From Acanthaster planci (lineage: Eukaryota; Echinodermata; Asteroidea; Valvatida; Acanthasteridae): a stretch of DNA of 64,000 nucleotides. Positions 36,308-49,900 of the stretch are shown here, piece after piece. The notes beneath the pieces were generated by a model. That model was not told the origin of the DNA, did not search any database, and saw only the letters and a program-made list of their open reading frames with translations. The stretch lies in the NCBI RefSeq assembly GCF_001949145.1, contig NW_019091482.1:446116-510115 (forward strand). The letters are read 5' to 3'. Each line of letters starts with the position of its first letter. Position 1 is the first letter of the stretch. The position numbers and the translations under genes were made by a program.

Positions 36308-37785
36308 CACTTTGACGTTTAATTGTTTATGGTGCAATATTGGTGAACAGGGTTCAATTGTGGAATTCTGGGTATCGGCGAACGGTTGAGTTATACAGTT
36401 GATTTCCGCGCTTCTTTCTGCGACCCAGAATCTTATTTCTTGTGCCTTTAATATTCCAATTCCAAGGTTACTCTCACCGTGATCTAATCATCAAAATCTC
36501 ACCGAGAGCAGTCAGTTTGACTCGTCATCAAGAGCTGCCTAGTGACAGGCTTAATAATACTGGATAAATAAGTGAATCAAAGCAATGTTCTGACTTCGAA
36601 CAAACCTCTCCTCGACACAAAGTAAGACAACATTTCTTTTGCAGGGACCTAATACTGTGTAGCATTCTGCTTGAATGTTGATGAAGAGAGCCAGGGAGGC
36701 TCAAAAATAAATATCAAAACACGAAGAAAGCCACTCTAAAGAGTGCGTTTCTTGAATAACCGAAGGACGAAAATGATCGTGTTGAATATGCTCAGTTGCG
36801 GGCAACGTACATGAAGTACAAAGTTCTTTTGGTTTGAAGACGAAGTGTAGGCGATCGGCTTGACGTTATGTAATCTGCCTCGACACCTCAAAGATGAGTT
36901 GTCTGTGGCTGTCTGTGTAAATTGATTTTGATTTCTTGCATTAGTAGTATTTCATGCTAGCTGTCGTGTCTGTTTTGCTTGATTGAAACTGCTCAAGGTA
37001 TTTTTTGAAAACAATTTGTGACAGATCGCAGTAAACTAAAACTAAAATAGTAAAGATAGACAACAGACTCCAAAAAGCTTCAAACACATAGTCGTGCAGT
37101 AAACATCAAAACAGTGCCAACGGTATCAAATATATATCAAAGAAACATGAAAAAGAGAAATTTACCGCATTTTCTGTAAAGGCTTCATGAAAGAAGAACC
37201 ATTAAATCAAAAAATAGGAATGTACTTGATTAAATGCAGCGCGGATTACATCATGACATCCTTAATAAAGGTCATGTTTCCTTTTTCCAATCTAAATGTT
37301 GCTAAGACGATGTTTAAAAAGATCAGACGCTCAATAATGCATAGAAAAGCAGAACGAGTTATCTACGTGAAGATGAATCCAGTGTTCTTTAGCCACGCAA
37401 ACTTCTTACAATCATAATGCGTTAGGCGCACTTTCACAATAAAATGCTTACTTAATGTAAGACAATGTATATTCTTCTCAATGTTAAGATCAGTTTTTTA
37501 CACACGTTATTGATGCTCACATGATTGTAATACGCTACCTTTTTTTACGAAAACTTGAAAACCATTCTTACCATCAGATTTAGTCAAAGCTATAAGTTAT
37601 TTCGTTATATAATATATGTAAGTCGAAGGCATGGTGCTATATATAGCTACTTTAAGTGAGTGTGATAATATACCGTAAGTGCAGCTATCATCTATTTTAG
37701 TTCTATCAATGATTCCTAGTAGTCTAAAAGGAATCGGCAAAAATGACGGTTAAAAGGGGGAAATTGGTTAAAAGCCAAAAGTTGA

Positions 37786-37917
37786 CTATGCATCATCTGA
37801 CGTCACGCCAAGAAACATCTTCAGTTCGTTCTCCGAGATCACGTTGTCTTTGTCCTTGTCCACCGTGGTCATGATGTCTGTGGCAATTTTGTCTAACGTA
37901 CTCTCCACCACTGGCCC
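37786..37917 (-). CDS. calb: Calbindin-like last coding exon: EF-hand 6 and C-terminus
   Basis: The 132-nt coding part (43 codons plus TAG) begins GPVVESTLDKIATDIM and contains the loop DKDKDNVISENE, followed by LKMFLGVTSDDA. The loop has acidic residues at 1, 3, 5 and 12 and should bind calcium, unlike the degenerate EF6 of vertebrate calbindin D28k and calretinin. Acceptor is TTCATGCTCAG. By eye, the nearest minus-strand AATAAA lies at 36233-36238, about 1.5 kb further on, so the 3' UTR end is unresolved. Confidence 0.93.
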   Translation of the reverse strand, partial: GPVVESTLDKIATDIMTTVDKDKDNVISENELKMFLGVTSDDA

Positions 37918-40900
37918 CTGAGCATGAACAAAGTATAAACGCTATAGTTCGAAAACGAGCTTCATTAAAATAGCCGTTCAGGATTTAGCTCACCACATAG
38001 GACGTGCATGTGCATAGATGAAAATAACATTGATAAACGAAGGAGCAGAATGACGTTCGGAGAAAGAAGCACGCGTGAGTGCATTTTAATGAAAACCACA
38101 TTATCTCATGCAGCTCCCAAGAGCTACTCTAGTGACTAAGCGCACCTGAGGGCCAAGCAAAATGTTACTATTCACCTTATAAATTGAATTTATACGAACC
38201 ATTATAGTGATTAGTTGGCGTGGTAATCGCAGCATTAATTTTCGATGATCGAGGTTCTATGCATTTTAAACAGCATGGGTTCTTGAGAACATTGTCAGTG
38301 CGAAATTATTAGCGATCGAAGCATCAGGATCAAATCGGTCTTACCGATCCGGCGTGTAAAATAACCAGGTCCTTGAGGAATGCAGACAGTTCCTCTCCAC
38401 TGATGACGTTGTTCTGATCCTGTCGACAAAACCGCCCATGATGAAACAAATTCAGCATATTTTTTCTACCTTCAAAATAATGGTACTACGGTGGCTTTTA
38501 ACCCTTTCTTCGTTCTCGTTACAGGCTGGCTTAACTCGTGCCAAAACCTCGCTTTTCGGCTGAACAGAGCACTGCACTCATTTCAGTATTGCTGGACCGC
38601 GAGTTGTCAATTGTCTTTGCGCTAAGATAAGGACGCATGTGTCCTACATGATACTCCGGGGAGGTTTTGCAGGTACTGTGAGGTATGATGTGGAACATCT
38701 AAGGGCACGTTCGATCAAGGACCACAGTTAACCATGATAGTTCGAATAACTCTGATCAAACGCACACTAGTCGACGATGGTTGGACTAGTCTAGTCAACT
38801 ATTCGCGACCAGCCTATCGAGGTTGGTCGCATCGTTGTTGCCTTATATCGTTTTGCAAAGCACAGTGCAGAAAGGACCAGTAAAAGAAATGCCAGGAAAA
38901 CAGTATGTCACTGGTAAACGACCGTTTTCTGTTTTATTTTCGCTATTTTGCCCTTCCCGCGGCCACCTTTTCTCCCCTTCCGCCCAGCGACCTGACAGCG
39001 GTTGACTAGGGTCGTTTGCACTTCAACTTCACTGCACATGCGCTAGGTACGTCACGAACCAACCACTAGTTAACGTGTGGTCCTTGATCGAACTTGCCCT
39101 AATATAACCTCACAAGTACCGGTGCACTATACTTCACGAGTCTGTTTATTAGAGGCAACTTTAATGCCAACATCATTTTATGTGCCCACTATTTACTGAG
39201 GGAATACTATTGAACATAATACAATGTGAATACCGGCATACGATAAATTAAATTGCCTCCGGGGTAGCCGATATTTAAACGGAAGCATTCATTTTCCCGA
39301 GGATTTTGGACGTGAACCTAGAATTGTTATCGTTACATTTGGGAATGATAACAACTTGAAATGTTACAGAGATAAGTGGGAAGGGAAAACCAACAACTTC
39401 ACGACAGTGAACGGGCGCAGTGTATCTCTACTATTTTGTCACCGCTGGGGCTTTGGTCTGAAATAACTATCTCTGTCTGATGAAGTTTTAAAACAAAATC
39501 CATAGAAATTATTAACCTTACCTTGTCATAGTGCTTAAAAACTCTCTTGAATTCCTCGCTGGACACTTTCAACTTCTTCTGTTTGGAAAGAAAGGCAAAA
39601 CTAAACTTTGAAAACTGAGTCAATGAAGAGTTGGGAATGGAAAAATAAGGAAGAAAAGATATGAAAGGATAGACAAGCGATTCTTAAGACTAATGAATTC
39701 AGCAGCTTATGTTTATTTCATTTTGACCCTCCTCGGACGTTTTTTGTAGTATTTTTTATCTTTACCCGATAGTAGCAATCACCCATTCTGTGTCGTGACT
39801 TGTAACAATGGCCAATTCTATACCATTACTGGATAGTAGCAATTACCTATTCTATATCGTTTTACCCGATAGTAGCAATCACCCATTCTGTGTCGTGACT
39901 TGTAACAATGGCCCGTTCTATACCATTACTGGATAATAGCAATTGCCTATTCTATATCGTTTTACCCGATAGTAGTAATCACCCATTCTTTGCGGTGACT
40001 TGTAACAGTGTCCATTCCATACCTTACTGGATAGTAACAATTGCCTATTCTATATCGTTTTACCCGATAGTAGTAATCACCCATTCTTTGTGGTGACTTG
40101 TAACAGTGTCCATTCTATACCTTACTGGATAGTAACAATTGCCTATTCTATATCGTTTTACCCGATAGTAGTAATCACCCATTCTTTGCGGTGACTTGTA
40201 ACAATGGCCCATTCTATACCATTACTTGGTAGTAGCAATTGCCTATTCTATATCGTTTTACCCGATAGTAGCAATCACCCATTCTTTGTGGTGACTTGTA
40301 ACAATGGCCCATTCTATACCATTCCTGGATAGTAACAATTGCCTATTCTATATCGTTTTACCCGATAGTAGCAATCACCCATTCTTTGTCGTGACTTGTA
40401 ACAATGGCCCATTCTATACCATTACTGAATAGTAGCAATTGCCTATTCTATATCGTTTTACCCGATAATAGCAATCACCCATTCTTTGCGGTGACTTGTA
40501 ACAGTGGCCCATTCTATACCATTACTGGATAGTACCAATTGCCGATTCTATATCGTTTTACCCGATAGTAGCAATCACCCATTCTTTGTGGTGACTTGTA
40601 ACAGTGGCCTATTCTATACCATTACTGGAAAGTAACAATTGCCCTTCTATATTGTTATACCTGATAGTAACAATTCCCCATTCTATGTCGTTTGTTATTT
40701 GATAGTAGCAATTGCCCACTCAATGAATTGAGTACAGGTATTACAGGATAAAACAAATCACTCAACTAATTTGTCATCAAAAGTTTTGAAAGTAACTTTG
40801 AATTAGCTCATGGGCAAAGGACACTTTGGGTTACTTTTGATGGACCATTTCTTGAGGTTTGGAAAGGACAGTAGCAAGTGAATTGCAAACACACTCGGAT

Positions 40901-43900
40901 GCATTTGTGCCGTGATAGAGACATGCATATACCAAAAAGGGGTCGAGGATGGTTCGTCTTGAAGGAGTGATATCGCTGATGACAGTGAGAGAGCGGGAGA
41001 AGACCGTACACGATGTATACTTCCCCGAGGTTGTTTTTCCTCCTACCAAGTGCAAATAATCACCCATTCCCTACAGAGTCCCTTACAGGCCATATCGTAA
41101 CGATCAGATTTCACTTACCACGACAGCGAGGACGGACAATATAGAGAATGAGGTGCATAATAACATCGTGAGGTCGTGTTTATCTACGTTGCTCCCGAAG
41201 GGACAACCCTGTTCCACCATTCTCCGTTGGGAAGAAATTTTAAGAGGGGAAGGGCCAGAGGCGAATAAAGGCCTCCACGTATAGCCATGCACCTATCTAG
41301 CCTCGGGGCCTGTAGTGCTTTAGTTGTGAGTTGCTGCTCATGCTGTGGTTTTTAAAGTGGTCCATTATGGAGTTTGTTGTAATGTGCAATCAAACAGCCA
41401 TGTGATTGTTAATGTTCATCGAAGAGGGCTTTCCACTTCTACAAAGTCAACTACGTCATGTATATATCAAAGTATTTAAAAATCGTTCGATATAGAAAGG
41501 GAGATACCAAACATGTTACATCACTGGGATACATGCAAAATGATGCAGCATGGGGGAAATCAACACGAAAATTTGAGCAAAGAAGAGAAGAAGGAGTAGT
41601 GATGGCGTATGAAAACTTAATGCAAGCAGGCTTTCTGAAAAATGAAAAGAACATGATAAAAAAAGAGACAAAAATCGTTCAAGTGGCTACGATACTTCGG
41701 GCACAAGATACCATGTACAGCATCCTGGGTGCAGACGTCACTGTTTCCCCGTACCTGTCCGATCATTATTGCCTGGCTGTAAATCCTCATCACAAAAAGA
41801 CCAGCTCTGTCGACAGGTTCTCTCGGCAGCGATTTCTATTTCTCTCTTCAACTGACAAAAATACTAATTGATCAACTGAAACCACCATCTTAACCTAGAA
41901 TGCGTCAATGGCTCGCTCGTGGGAAGTCGGTTTCAATCTCCCGAGAATGTATTGGCGAGAATGTGTTTTGTGCGATAGGACACCGACCGCACAAAATCGG
42001 GTCGAGAGCGACCAGCGCAGATACTGAATTTTTCGTGTTACAAGGTAGCTCCAGAGTCACTACGGCAGTGTGTTGCTGCCAAAGCGAAAAAAACTTTATC
42101 TCGTATAAACGATATGGTTATGTCGTTTTAAACGACTTAGTTGTCTCGTTTAAACAAGATACATGTATCTACATGTTTGTCGCTTAAACGAGATTCTAAG
42201 TTGTTTAAACGAGATAGCTTTAAACGAGATAACTATGTCGTTTAAACGAGATTACTATGTCGTTTAATGAGATAATAAGTCATTTCAAGGAGATAACTCG
42301 TTTAAACGAGATAAAATAAATTTTTCGCGTTGGAAGCAATATGCTTCCGTAGTCCACCATGCGTAACCACTGTACATCTTCAAACTGAATAACTACACAG
42401 ACAAGCGTGTAAAATACAGTTTATTTGTCTCTTACACGTGCCGAAGAAGGTTTGGAGCGCTCAGACCGATCCCGCTGCCGACAGGTTCCGATGGCTGTAC
42501 TGACAAGGTACTGCTCGTGCCATTACAAGCGATGGCTTCCTATTTTGTTCTTAATTATTTTTCTCGTCAAGCGTCCACGACAAAGACCTTACATCACACA
42601 ATCCTCAACGTGACAAACACTTCTTTTTTTCGGATGCAGCGAAGCCGTCAGTCGTGGTGGTTTTATCAATGTATTTTTGTCACCATGCACTGAAATTTGA
42701 TATTTTTCAGGAGGGTAGTCTGCATGATGCATGCGGGAAAAGTAACAAGGGAGACACTTGAAACCGCCACCTTTGGAAAACGTGAGCGTGAAATTTACAG
42801 GCCTTGCCCACTCCACAGATGGTGAAGTTCGCTGCCAAAAATGACAGAATGAGAAGAAAAATGCTAGGAATATGTGCAAAACTTCAAAACTCAAAAATGT
42901 CGAGCACAAGGTATCCTGTACCCAAAGTATTCGGATTGTGTATGCCGGCCCATTGGTGAACTACCTTATGTACTTACGCCTTTGTCTCCCAGAGATCCCT
43001 GCGAGTTTGATACAAATGATAGAGCCAGACGAGAAAAAGTTGGGATTGAAAAAAAAGAGAGAGAATCATAAGCGATTGGTGTCTGGCAGAATCCAACATG
43101 CGAAGTGAATCATTTGCAATGCTTCTGCAGTGTCATGTGTGTCCCAGATGGAACGCTCGCAGTTTGCCACTCGCAAGCCTCAGTTTCTGGTCAAACATTT
43201 TACGTCTTTTTCTTGCATATGATGATGTATTTTCGATGAGGTTATAAGCATGCATCGTTTGGGACATGTGCTCGCATGCATGCACATGTTCAACACATCA
43301 CATGTACANNNNNNNNNNNNNNNNNNNNNNNNACTTACTTCGGGATGAACGTATATCTGACATGGACCATGCATTACATTGTATTCTTCAACTCAAACTG
43401 CGTGAGTGCTTCTTTAATCTTAAGGACTGCAGAGGACCTGTTCAGAATTTGGCTTTATTTCCAAACTGGTCATTCATAGACCTCGCAAAAGTAAAGCGTG
43501 TGATGGGAGCACTGCATTGATGATTCCGCTGGAACTTAAGAAATTGCGGGATGACGGCGTCAACATGGGTAAACTGACTGCTTCCCGTTACCCTAGTAAC
43601 GGCTACGTGGCCACAATTATAACGCTGATCAGCACTAATGTTTAACTACAGAGTTAAATCTCGCATAGCAACCAAAATCATTGGACATGAAATACCCGTA
43701 CAGGAAAAATGCAAGAATGTTAATCACGACATCAATTGTTTGAAAATAACGAGTTCACTATTTCTAGAGTTGAAAAAAGTACTCATTAATGATGACTTCT
43801 TCCGTAAAATTTTTTGTAATTCTTTGAAGTGAGATTTCGTTTAATACCTCTCGGTGTCGACACAACACAAAGATGCTTAAGAGTTTACTTGGTGCAATGG

Positions 43901-46900
43901 AAACAAAGATAAGTATTAGGTGTGAGTTACAGGGAGTAATTTTGAACAGCTAGTGCAAAACTTCCAGACCACGCAAATAACACTGTTTGTTTCAGTAAGA
44001 AAGGTATCTTTATTTACTGACTCTTCAAATTGAGCAAACATTGTTTTGATTTGGCTGCATTTCTCCTGTACTGGTCACAACGAAATTGATGTCTTTGGGT
44101 GGTTATACACACGTAGAACTTCACCAGGTTCAATCTCACGATAGGACGGGGGTCGACAAAGACTTACTGTGGGCAAGAGGTGCGAGCTTGGGTCGGGTAT
44201 GTTACCTTGTAATAGAGACTATTACGTGAATGTAAAACAAGATATCAAGACAGGTTACACGATCGTGTGTCTGATTTGGTGCTTGCCGGTGACTTAACAG
44301 ATCGGCCAATGGGAGAAAAATAGAAATTCTGAATCACCGAGGGAGACTTGATTTTTTTCGTGTAAGGGGACATTGATAAGGCTTGTTCACAAATCTGCCA
44401 TTTTTTGGTGGCTTTCACTGCCAGATTTAACTGGTTCCCTGTACCTTCGCCACAAAGCAACACGTAGATGCTACGCACGTGCATGGTAGTGCCGATAAGC
44501 AGCCTAACCACGTGACATCATGGTTTAACACCAGCCAAATCCCAGACGCAAAAATGGTCGAGATATGAACATGCCTATTCTCTGATGCAAAACAAGGGAT
44601 AATACCAAAGAAAAACTGGACTGTTTCAGATCTGAGAGACGTGGAAGGTGGTACACGGGGAGCCATTTATCCGGGCGGAAACAGGTATTTCTTTGTCCCA
44701 CCCACCTCAAGCATTGCTTCCAAAAACGAACTCTGTAATAAGAATACTGATCCGTTATTATCAATGATAAGTTGATATAATTTTGATGGGAAATGGTTGA
44801 CAAAAACTTCCTTTTTGATCATGATGGTCAATATTCGTTTGACATAACTAACTTGATTAGGATTGTTTGTTTCTGCATTTGGTCAAAATCCATTTCCAAT
44901 AACAGACATTAAACAGTAAGTGAAGGTGTCACGTTTTGTTTGCTGTTATGCTCAGTTATTTGTAAATTAATTCATTTTATTCACTCTGGATTGTTCGGGC
45001 TATGATCGCTCTGCTTGAATTTAAAACGACCTTGCAATACAATAATTTTTCAGCACATTTTGAAATTTCACCTTTGTATTTCAACTGATCTAATTGTTAA
45101 TTTTTGTTTCGCTATTTTAAGCTGTACTCTGGATTCTTTGTGGTTTTTCTATGCTAACGAACCCCATTTCTTTGGCCATTTGTTATTGTGTATGTATATG
45201 GCAAATAAACCAGCAAACAACCTCTTATCAGAAATGCTTTCAAAGAGCAAATGTAGGGGTAAACTTTGAACTTGAGAGCATGTCAATTGAACAAAGTTTT
45301 TTTTCTGATTAACATCACAGCAACAGCCCCCTCCACTACTTTGGAAGTTTAATATGTAAAGTGCACTTTTTAATATACTTAACTTCAAAGGGATTTTGAA
45401 CAGTTGTCATACAACTGAAGAAGAGTATAAAGATGCACACAAAAAAGACTTAGAAAAATTCATTTCATGGATCCTTTGAAATGTAAAGTAGGCCCTAGTC
45501 CCTCAATTTCCATTTAGTGACAGTAGCAGATTATTAATAATACCTGAAGATTATTTCACACCACAGGGTTAATAGGGACCTGAGGAGCCAACATTGTTTT
45601 CTGTGAATTGCTCAGATGGTGTTAGTAAATGGGTTTATATTATAAAAAAAGACAACGTGGACAGAAAATTGTATCTGTATTCTGAGCTTATATAAGTGCT
45701 TACCTCAAATTGCAGGAAAATATTCTCTTTCACGGGCACCAGTCTGTGAGAAACGAAAAAGAAAACAACCTGATAGAAGTCACGTCTCAGTACTTTATCG
45801 TCCTGATCATTTCAATTAACCAATAGCTCAGTGTCCATGTCGGTGTCAGCCCCGGCGTGATGTTTTCTTCCCTTACTGTTCCGTTGGGAACAATTCTTTT
45901 TGTATAAAGAGGGAAACTTCGCCTAATGCACCTGCCTTTTTACTTGTGTCCCTCGAGGGTTAAAGCCTTTTTAATGCACTTTGAATGTCATCTTAACATC
46001 GTAGCAAGCGACAAGAGGGACCTTACCCTCATTAATAATCACTGTACAGATATTTAACGGTGCATAATCTTGTCGTAAGGTGTATTTACTTTCACGTACA
46101 GAATCGCTTTGGTATGCCTTTATAATTTTTACAGAAAGTCCAATAAAGACCAAAAACAGTGTTAACATAGGAGTTAACATAGGCCTGAAGCAAAAAAAAA
46201 AGACAATTTCTGTGACGATTTCAGAGAAATAATTTCGTTATACATCTCAGAAAAGCTCTTAAACGATGTTTTAGTCAAACAAGCTACCTGTCATTCTTAC
46301 TTTAGCATTTCCTTGAAGCTAAGTTTGTTGTCCTTGTCGACGTCAAACAGTTTGATCTGAATAAAGAGAATTTAAATTTTCCTCAAGCATACATAGCAAA
46401 ATGGAGGAATCCTCTTCACCTCGACGAACTGATAACACAGCGGATATTAGGCGGAGAAGTTTGTGGGAAATGAAATGAGTTTCTCAGATAAATCTTTTGC
46501 TGAACGATGCATCAAAAGAACCGTTTTCTTTTTCAATCGGGAAGGACACAAGTCCCGTGGCAGTATTGATCAAAACAAGTTGCTGTAAACATGAATTGCG
46601 AGACAGATTTTTACGTCAGTATTTTAATAAAACAAAAACAAGTTCCCATGTCGTGTCCCAGTTTGAGCCTTGCGCGTTTGAATAGACCTGTTTTTCACTA
46701 TGCAACACTCACCAACGGCGATGGCCGCATCAGAACGGGAAATGAAGCATGAGCCTATACATGACGTCATTCACTGCGGTATCGTTGTATATACACGACA
46801 GCAAAATATGTCAGTTAAAGAGCTTTATTCTGGAATAATACATTTCCTCTTACAAAATTTTGCACAAGTGAGACCCACACACGCGTACAAGAACTTATTC

Positions 46901-49900
46901 CCCAAAGTGGGCTTTAGATAACATTTACTAGTATAGCAATGAATAATGTGCATTTTGATTCGCGAATCCCGAGCGGAGATCCACGGCAGCGTTGCTAATT
47001 TCAGCACAGCAAAATCTCCAAGTACAGTCGGCTTACCATGGCTTCGGTGTACGTCTGCAGCTTTTCGTCGCTTAGTTCCACCTTGCTAAGGTCCCTTAAA
47101 AAGTTCTGTCGATTGAAGCACCCCAAATAGCATTGGCATAATGCATTCGTTGCATGATACGAAAGATAAAGAAATCTGCCGTAGTGTATACCACGCACCT
47201 TAACTGAGTGTACGGATAAAACAACGCATGCGTACTTCATGCAGTTGGACTTAAAACACGTTGGCAAAGAATACTGAAACGGCACAATAGACTGTAACTT
47301 TCAGTCATATCTCAACTTCGATGATTCTCCTACCTTTAGTTCAGACTTGTCAATAAAGCCGTCTCGGTCCGCATCGTACTGTAACCAGATCTGTTCATGG
47401 AAATTGAATCAATCAGAACACCTTAAAATTTCAGTTTCATCACCATTCTAAAATTAATTTAACCTACTTTTTGAACTATTGCATGAGTCTTGTGTGTAAA
47501 ATCGAATATCTTTTCCTTTTGTTCGGATTAAGTATGTTTGAGAGTGTTTCAAATTTTGCTTAGTTGCAGATGTTCCTTTGGGAAGGCATTTAACAGCGAT
47601 GCCACCGATTAATTTTTCCAAACACTCTTACAGAGAATCAAATAATCCGTTATTCTGCTTATATGTCCACTGTGACAGATCCTTGTTTGGACATAATGTC
47701 GTACAAGAGATGCCCCAAAAATTCCAGGTGTCATTAGTTTGTCTATCAACGACGTGAGATATGTGAAACTACCGCGCATCATCAGAAACATCCTGGACCT
47801 CACAGAGATATTTTCTTTCCCTTGTGATGCACTGTACTATGTTGTACCTGGCTGACCGTACGATGATTAAGTTGGTTCCTGCTGCAGTGTGGTGTAAATC
47901 AAGCGTACTTTTGAACAAGCTTCATTTGCTGCGGTGCTATTGGGCAGAAAGCAACTCAAAGGAGACAAACGATAAACGACTGTTCATAGTTTGAATATTA
48001 TCTCGTTCACGTAGCCAGCGGTTTGTTCACCTGTTGGAATATAGCATTCTCGTCAAGAGGGCACAGGTAGGATATCAGTCGATTTGGGAATATTTTTGTC
48101 ATGAACCAGCCAAAGCTTTTATCATCTTTCTTCACCAGTTCGGTTTTACATTTATGACCTGTAGCCATCGCCCCAATTTTGCTATTTTAGCGTCCACATT
48201 TTGCTTCTAAACTTGTACAGCCTGTAGTTGCTCTCTGAAACTGCACGATATCTTAGCTACGCTTCTGCGACTGAGAAGAATGCTTTTGAATTGCAATCAA
48301 TTGCAATTTGAATTGCCGCTCCGGCTCTCCAATAGATCCGCAAAGCCCAACTGTAAATACACTAAATTTTTGTCTCTTGAGTTCCAGCTGAAAACTATGC
48401 ACCAATCTACAGATAATTATCATGAATCAGATCACGCCCTTAGGTCCAGTGGCGTCAGCGTCCAATTTTCACACTGCACTCTGAGGCCTCGTATTCCTTT
48501 CTAGACACATGTTGTTTTCAGCATACCAATGAAGACATGCGGCTGTTTATCTTCTGCAGTTTTTGAACGGGCTACTAAAAGCGATAAGGAGCGTTAAGGA
48601 AAACGTACTTTCTCTGATTTTATCTTTTCGAATAAATATGGAAGCAACCAAATCGAACACAGTGTCATTTGTCTTCAGAGCTCAACTATAACAAGCTAAG
48701 AAGCGCTTTATTCTGTTCATGCCAAGATGCGAATTCTGAATGTAGATTGCGTCATTCGAAGAAAACAGACAAAACGAGGGGAGCTCTCGCCCTGTGATCG
48801 TAGTGGATAAGCCCTTGTGCATACCAAACAATGGCTAAAAACAATAGCATTGTTGGGCATGCACGAGGGTTTATCCACTACGAACACCATACGATGCACG
48901 ATAAAAGGAACACCCTCTTTTGTGTCTCCTTTTGTGTTGATGGAATCTTTGGAATTCCTTTCAGATTTTTGGGGGTGCAGTAAGCACAATAGCCTTAGGG
49001 TATACAGCTTGTGCAAATCGTGCAGGGTATCATGAAAACAGGACGAGGGTTCCCCTCGTTTTCTCCGTTTTCTCCAAATGACGCAATCTACATTCAGAAT
49101 TCCCATCTTGGCATGAACAGAAAAAAGGCCCTTTTTAACTTGTTATAGTTTACCTCTGAAGACAAATGACACCGCGTTCAATTTGGATGCTTCCGTATTT
49201 ATTTGAACAGATAAAAGCAGAGAAAACATGTTTTCCTTTAAGGTGCTCTTTAAGCAGATCAGGTGGCCCACCGAACCAAGCGCCAACACCAAAGTTTATC
49301 GCTCCCCACCTCAGCCAAGATGTCTGCAACATTGACAGTGTTGAAACTGCTTAGCTCGAACCATTGTGGTTTATCTACAGAAGTTACAAATTTCAATGAA
49401 CGTGAATGTCACGATCTCTCCAGTAAGGCCGGATTTCATAGAAAAGCGTGTGATCTTTCATTTATTTGCTTAAAGCCTGTGCTCTATACAAAAGCAGATT
49501 ACAAGGCAAAAATAATACAATTTATTCATTTCATGAAGCGCAGTGCCTTTTTATCTACGTCAGAAACATAGTGGACCTAATATTAAACTTGGCTCTACAT
49601 AACTGTCGTTATTCTATCTCTAGTACTGTTTGGTGCCCGAATAGAAACCATCTTGATTGAAATTTAATCCCGACTCTAACAACCGAGAACAGGGCGCACA
49701 TAAAACAGCCTTCTATAGATTTGAGCTTAGCCCTTGGACGGCACGATACGCATCGCCAGCGGCCGAATCTGCTTAACGGATTGTGACACGTGTCGCGGCG
49801 GCAAAGCGCCACTTCCCGCCGAATTTGTTGCTGGCACGGCAGCACGGTGTAGGCAGCTGACCGCTGTCATGGAGATTTAGTCCCCCCCCCCAACTTCGAC

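Larger units (their letters stand above)
29217..37785. other. Region between the 3' ends of two convergent genes
   Basis: It should hold both 3' UTRs and intergenic DNA. I see a foldback element at 29935-30195, a 25-bp direct duplication at 33022-33071, a G-rich/C-rich stretch at 33210-33270, a G run near 35636 and a pogo-like element at 36126-36307. No coding exon was supported. Confidence 0.6.
39579..45703 (-). other. 6.1-kb intron of the calbindin-like gene
   Basis: It joins phase-0 exons. It contains the 100-bp minisatellite (39762-40732), the GTTTAAAC-palindrome element (42059-42343) and a 24-base gap (43309-43332). The remainder is AT-rich with no recognised exon. Confidence 0.85.

Noticed and set aside
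39762-40732. CRISPR-like array
   Set aside because: The 100-bp units are contiguous tandem repeats without unique spacers, in a eukaryotic intron.
41120-41220. Possible extra minus-strand calbindin exon ending at a perfect GTAAGT donor
   Set aside because: The flanking exons already join in phase 0 with an intact family linker, the peptide (TMLLCTSFSILSVLAVV) is unlike any EF-hand segment, and the acceptor side is weak. A cryptic exon cannot be fully excluded.
41458-41871. Open frame of 137 codons, + strand
   Set aside because: It lies within an intron of the minus-strand calbindin-like gene, with no family resemblance and no splice signals.
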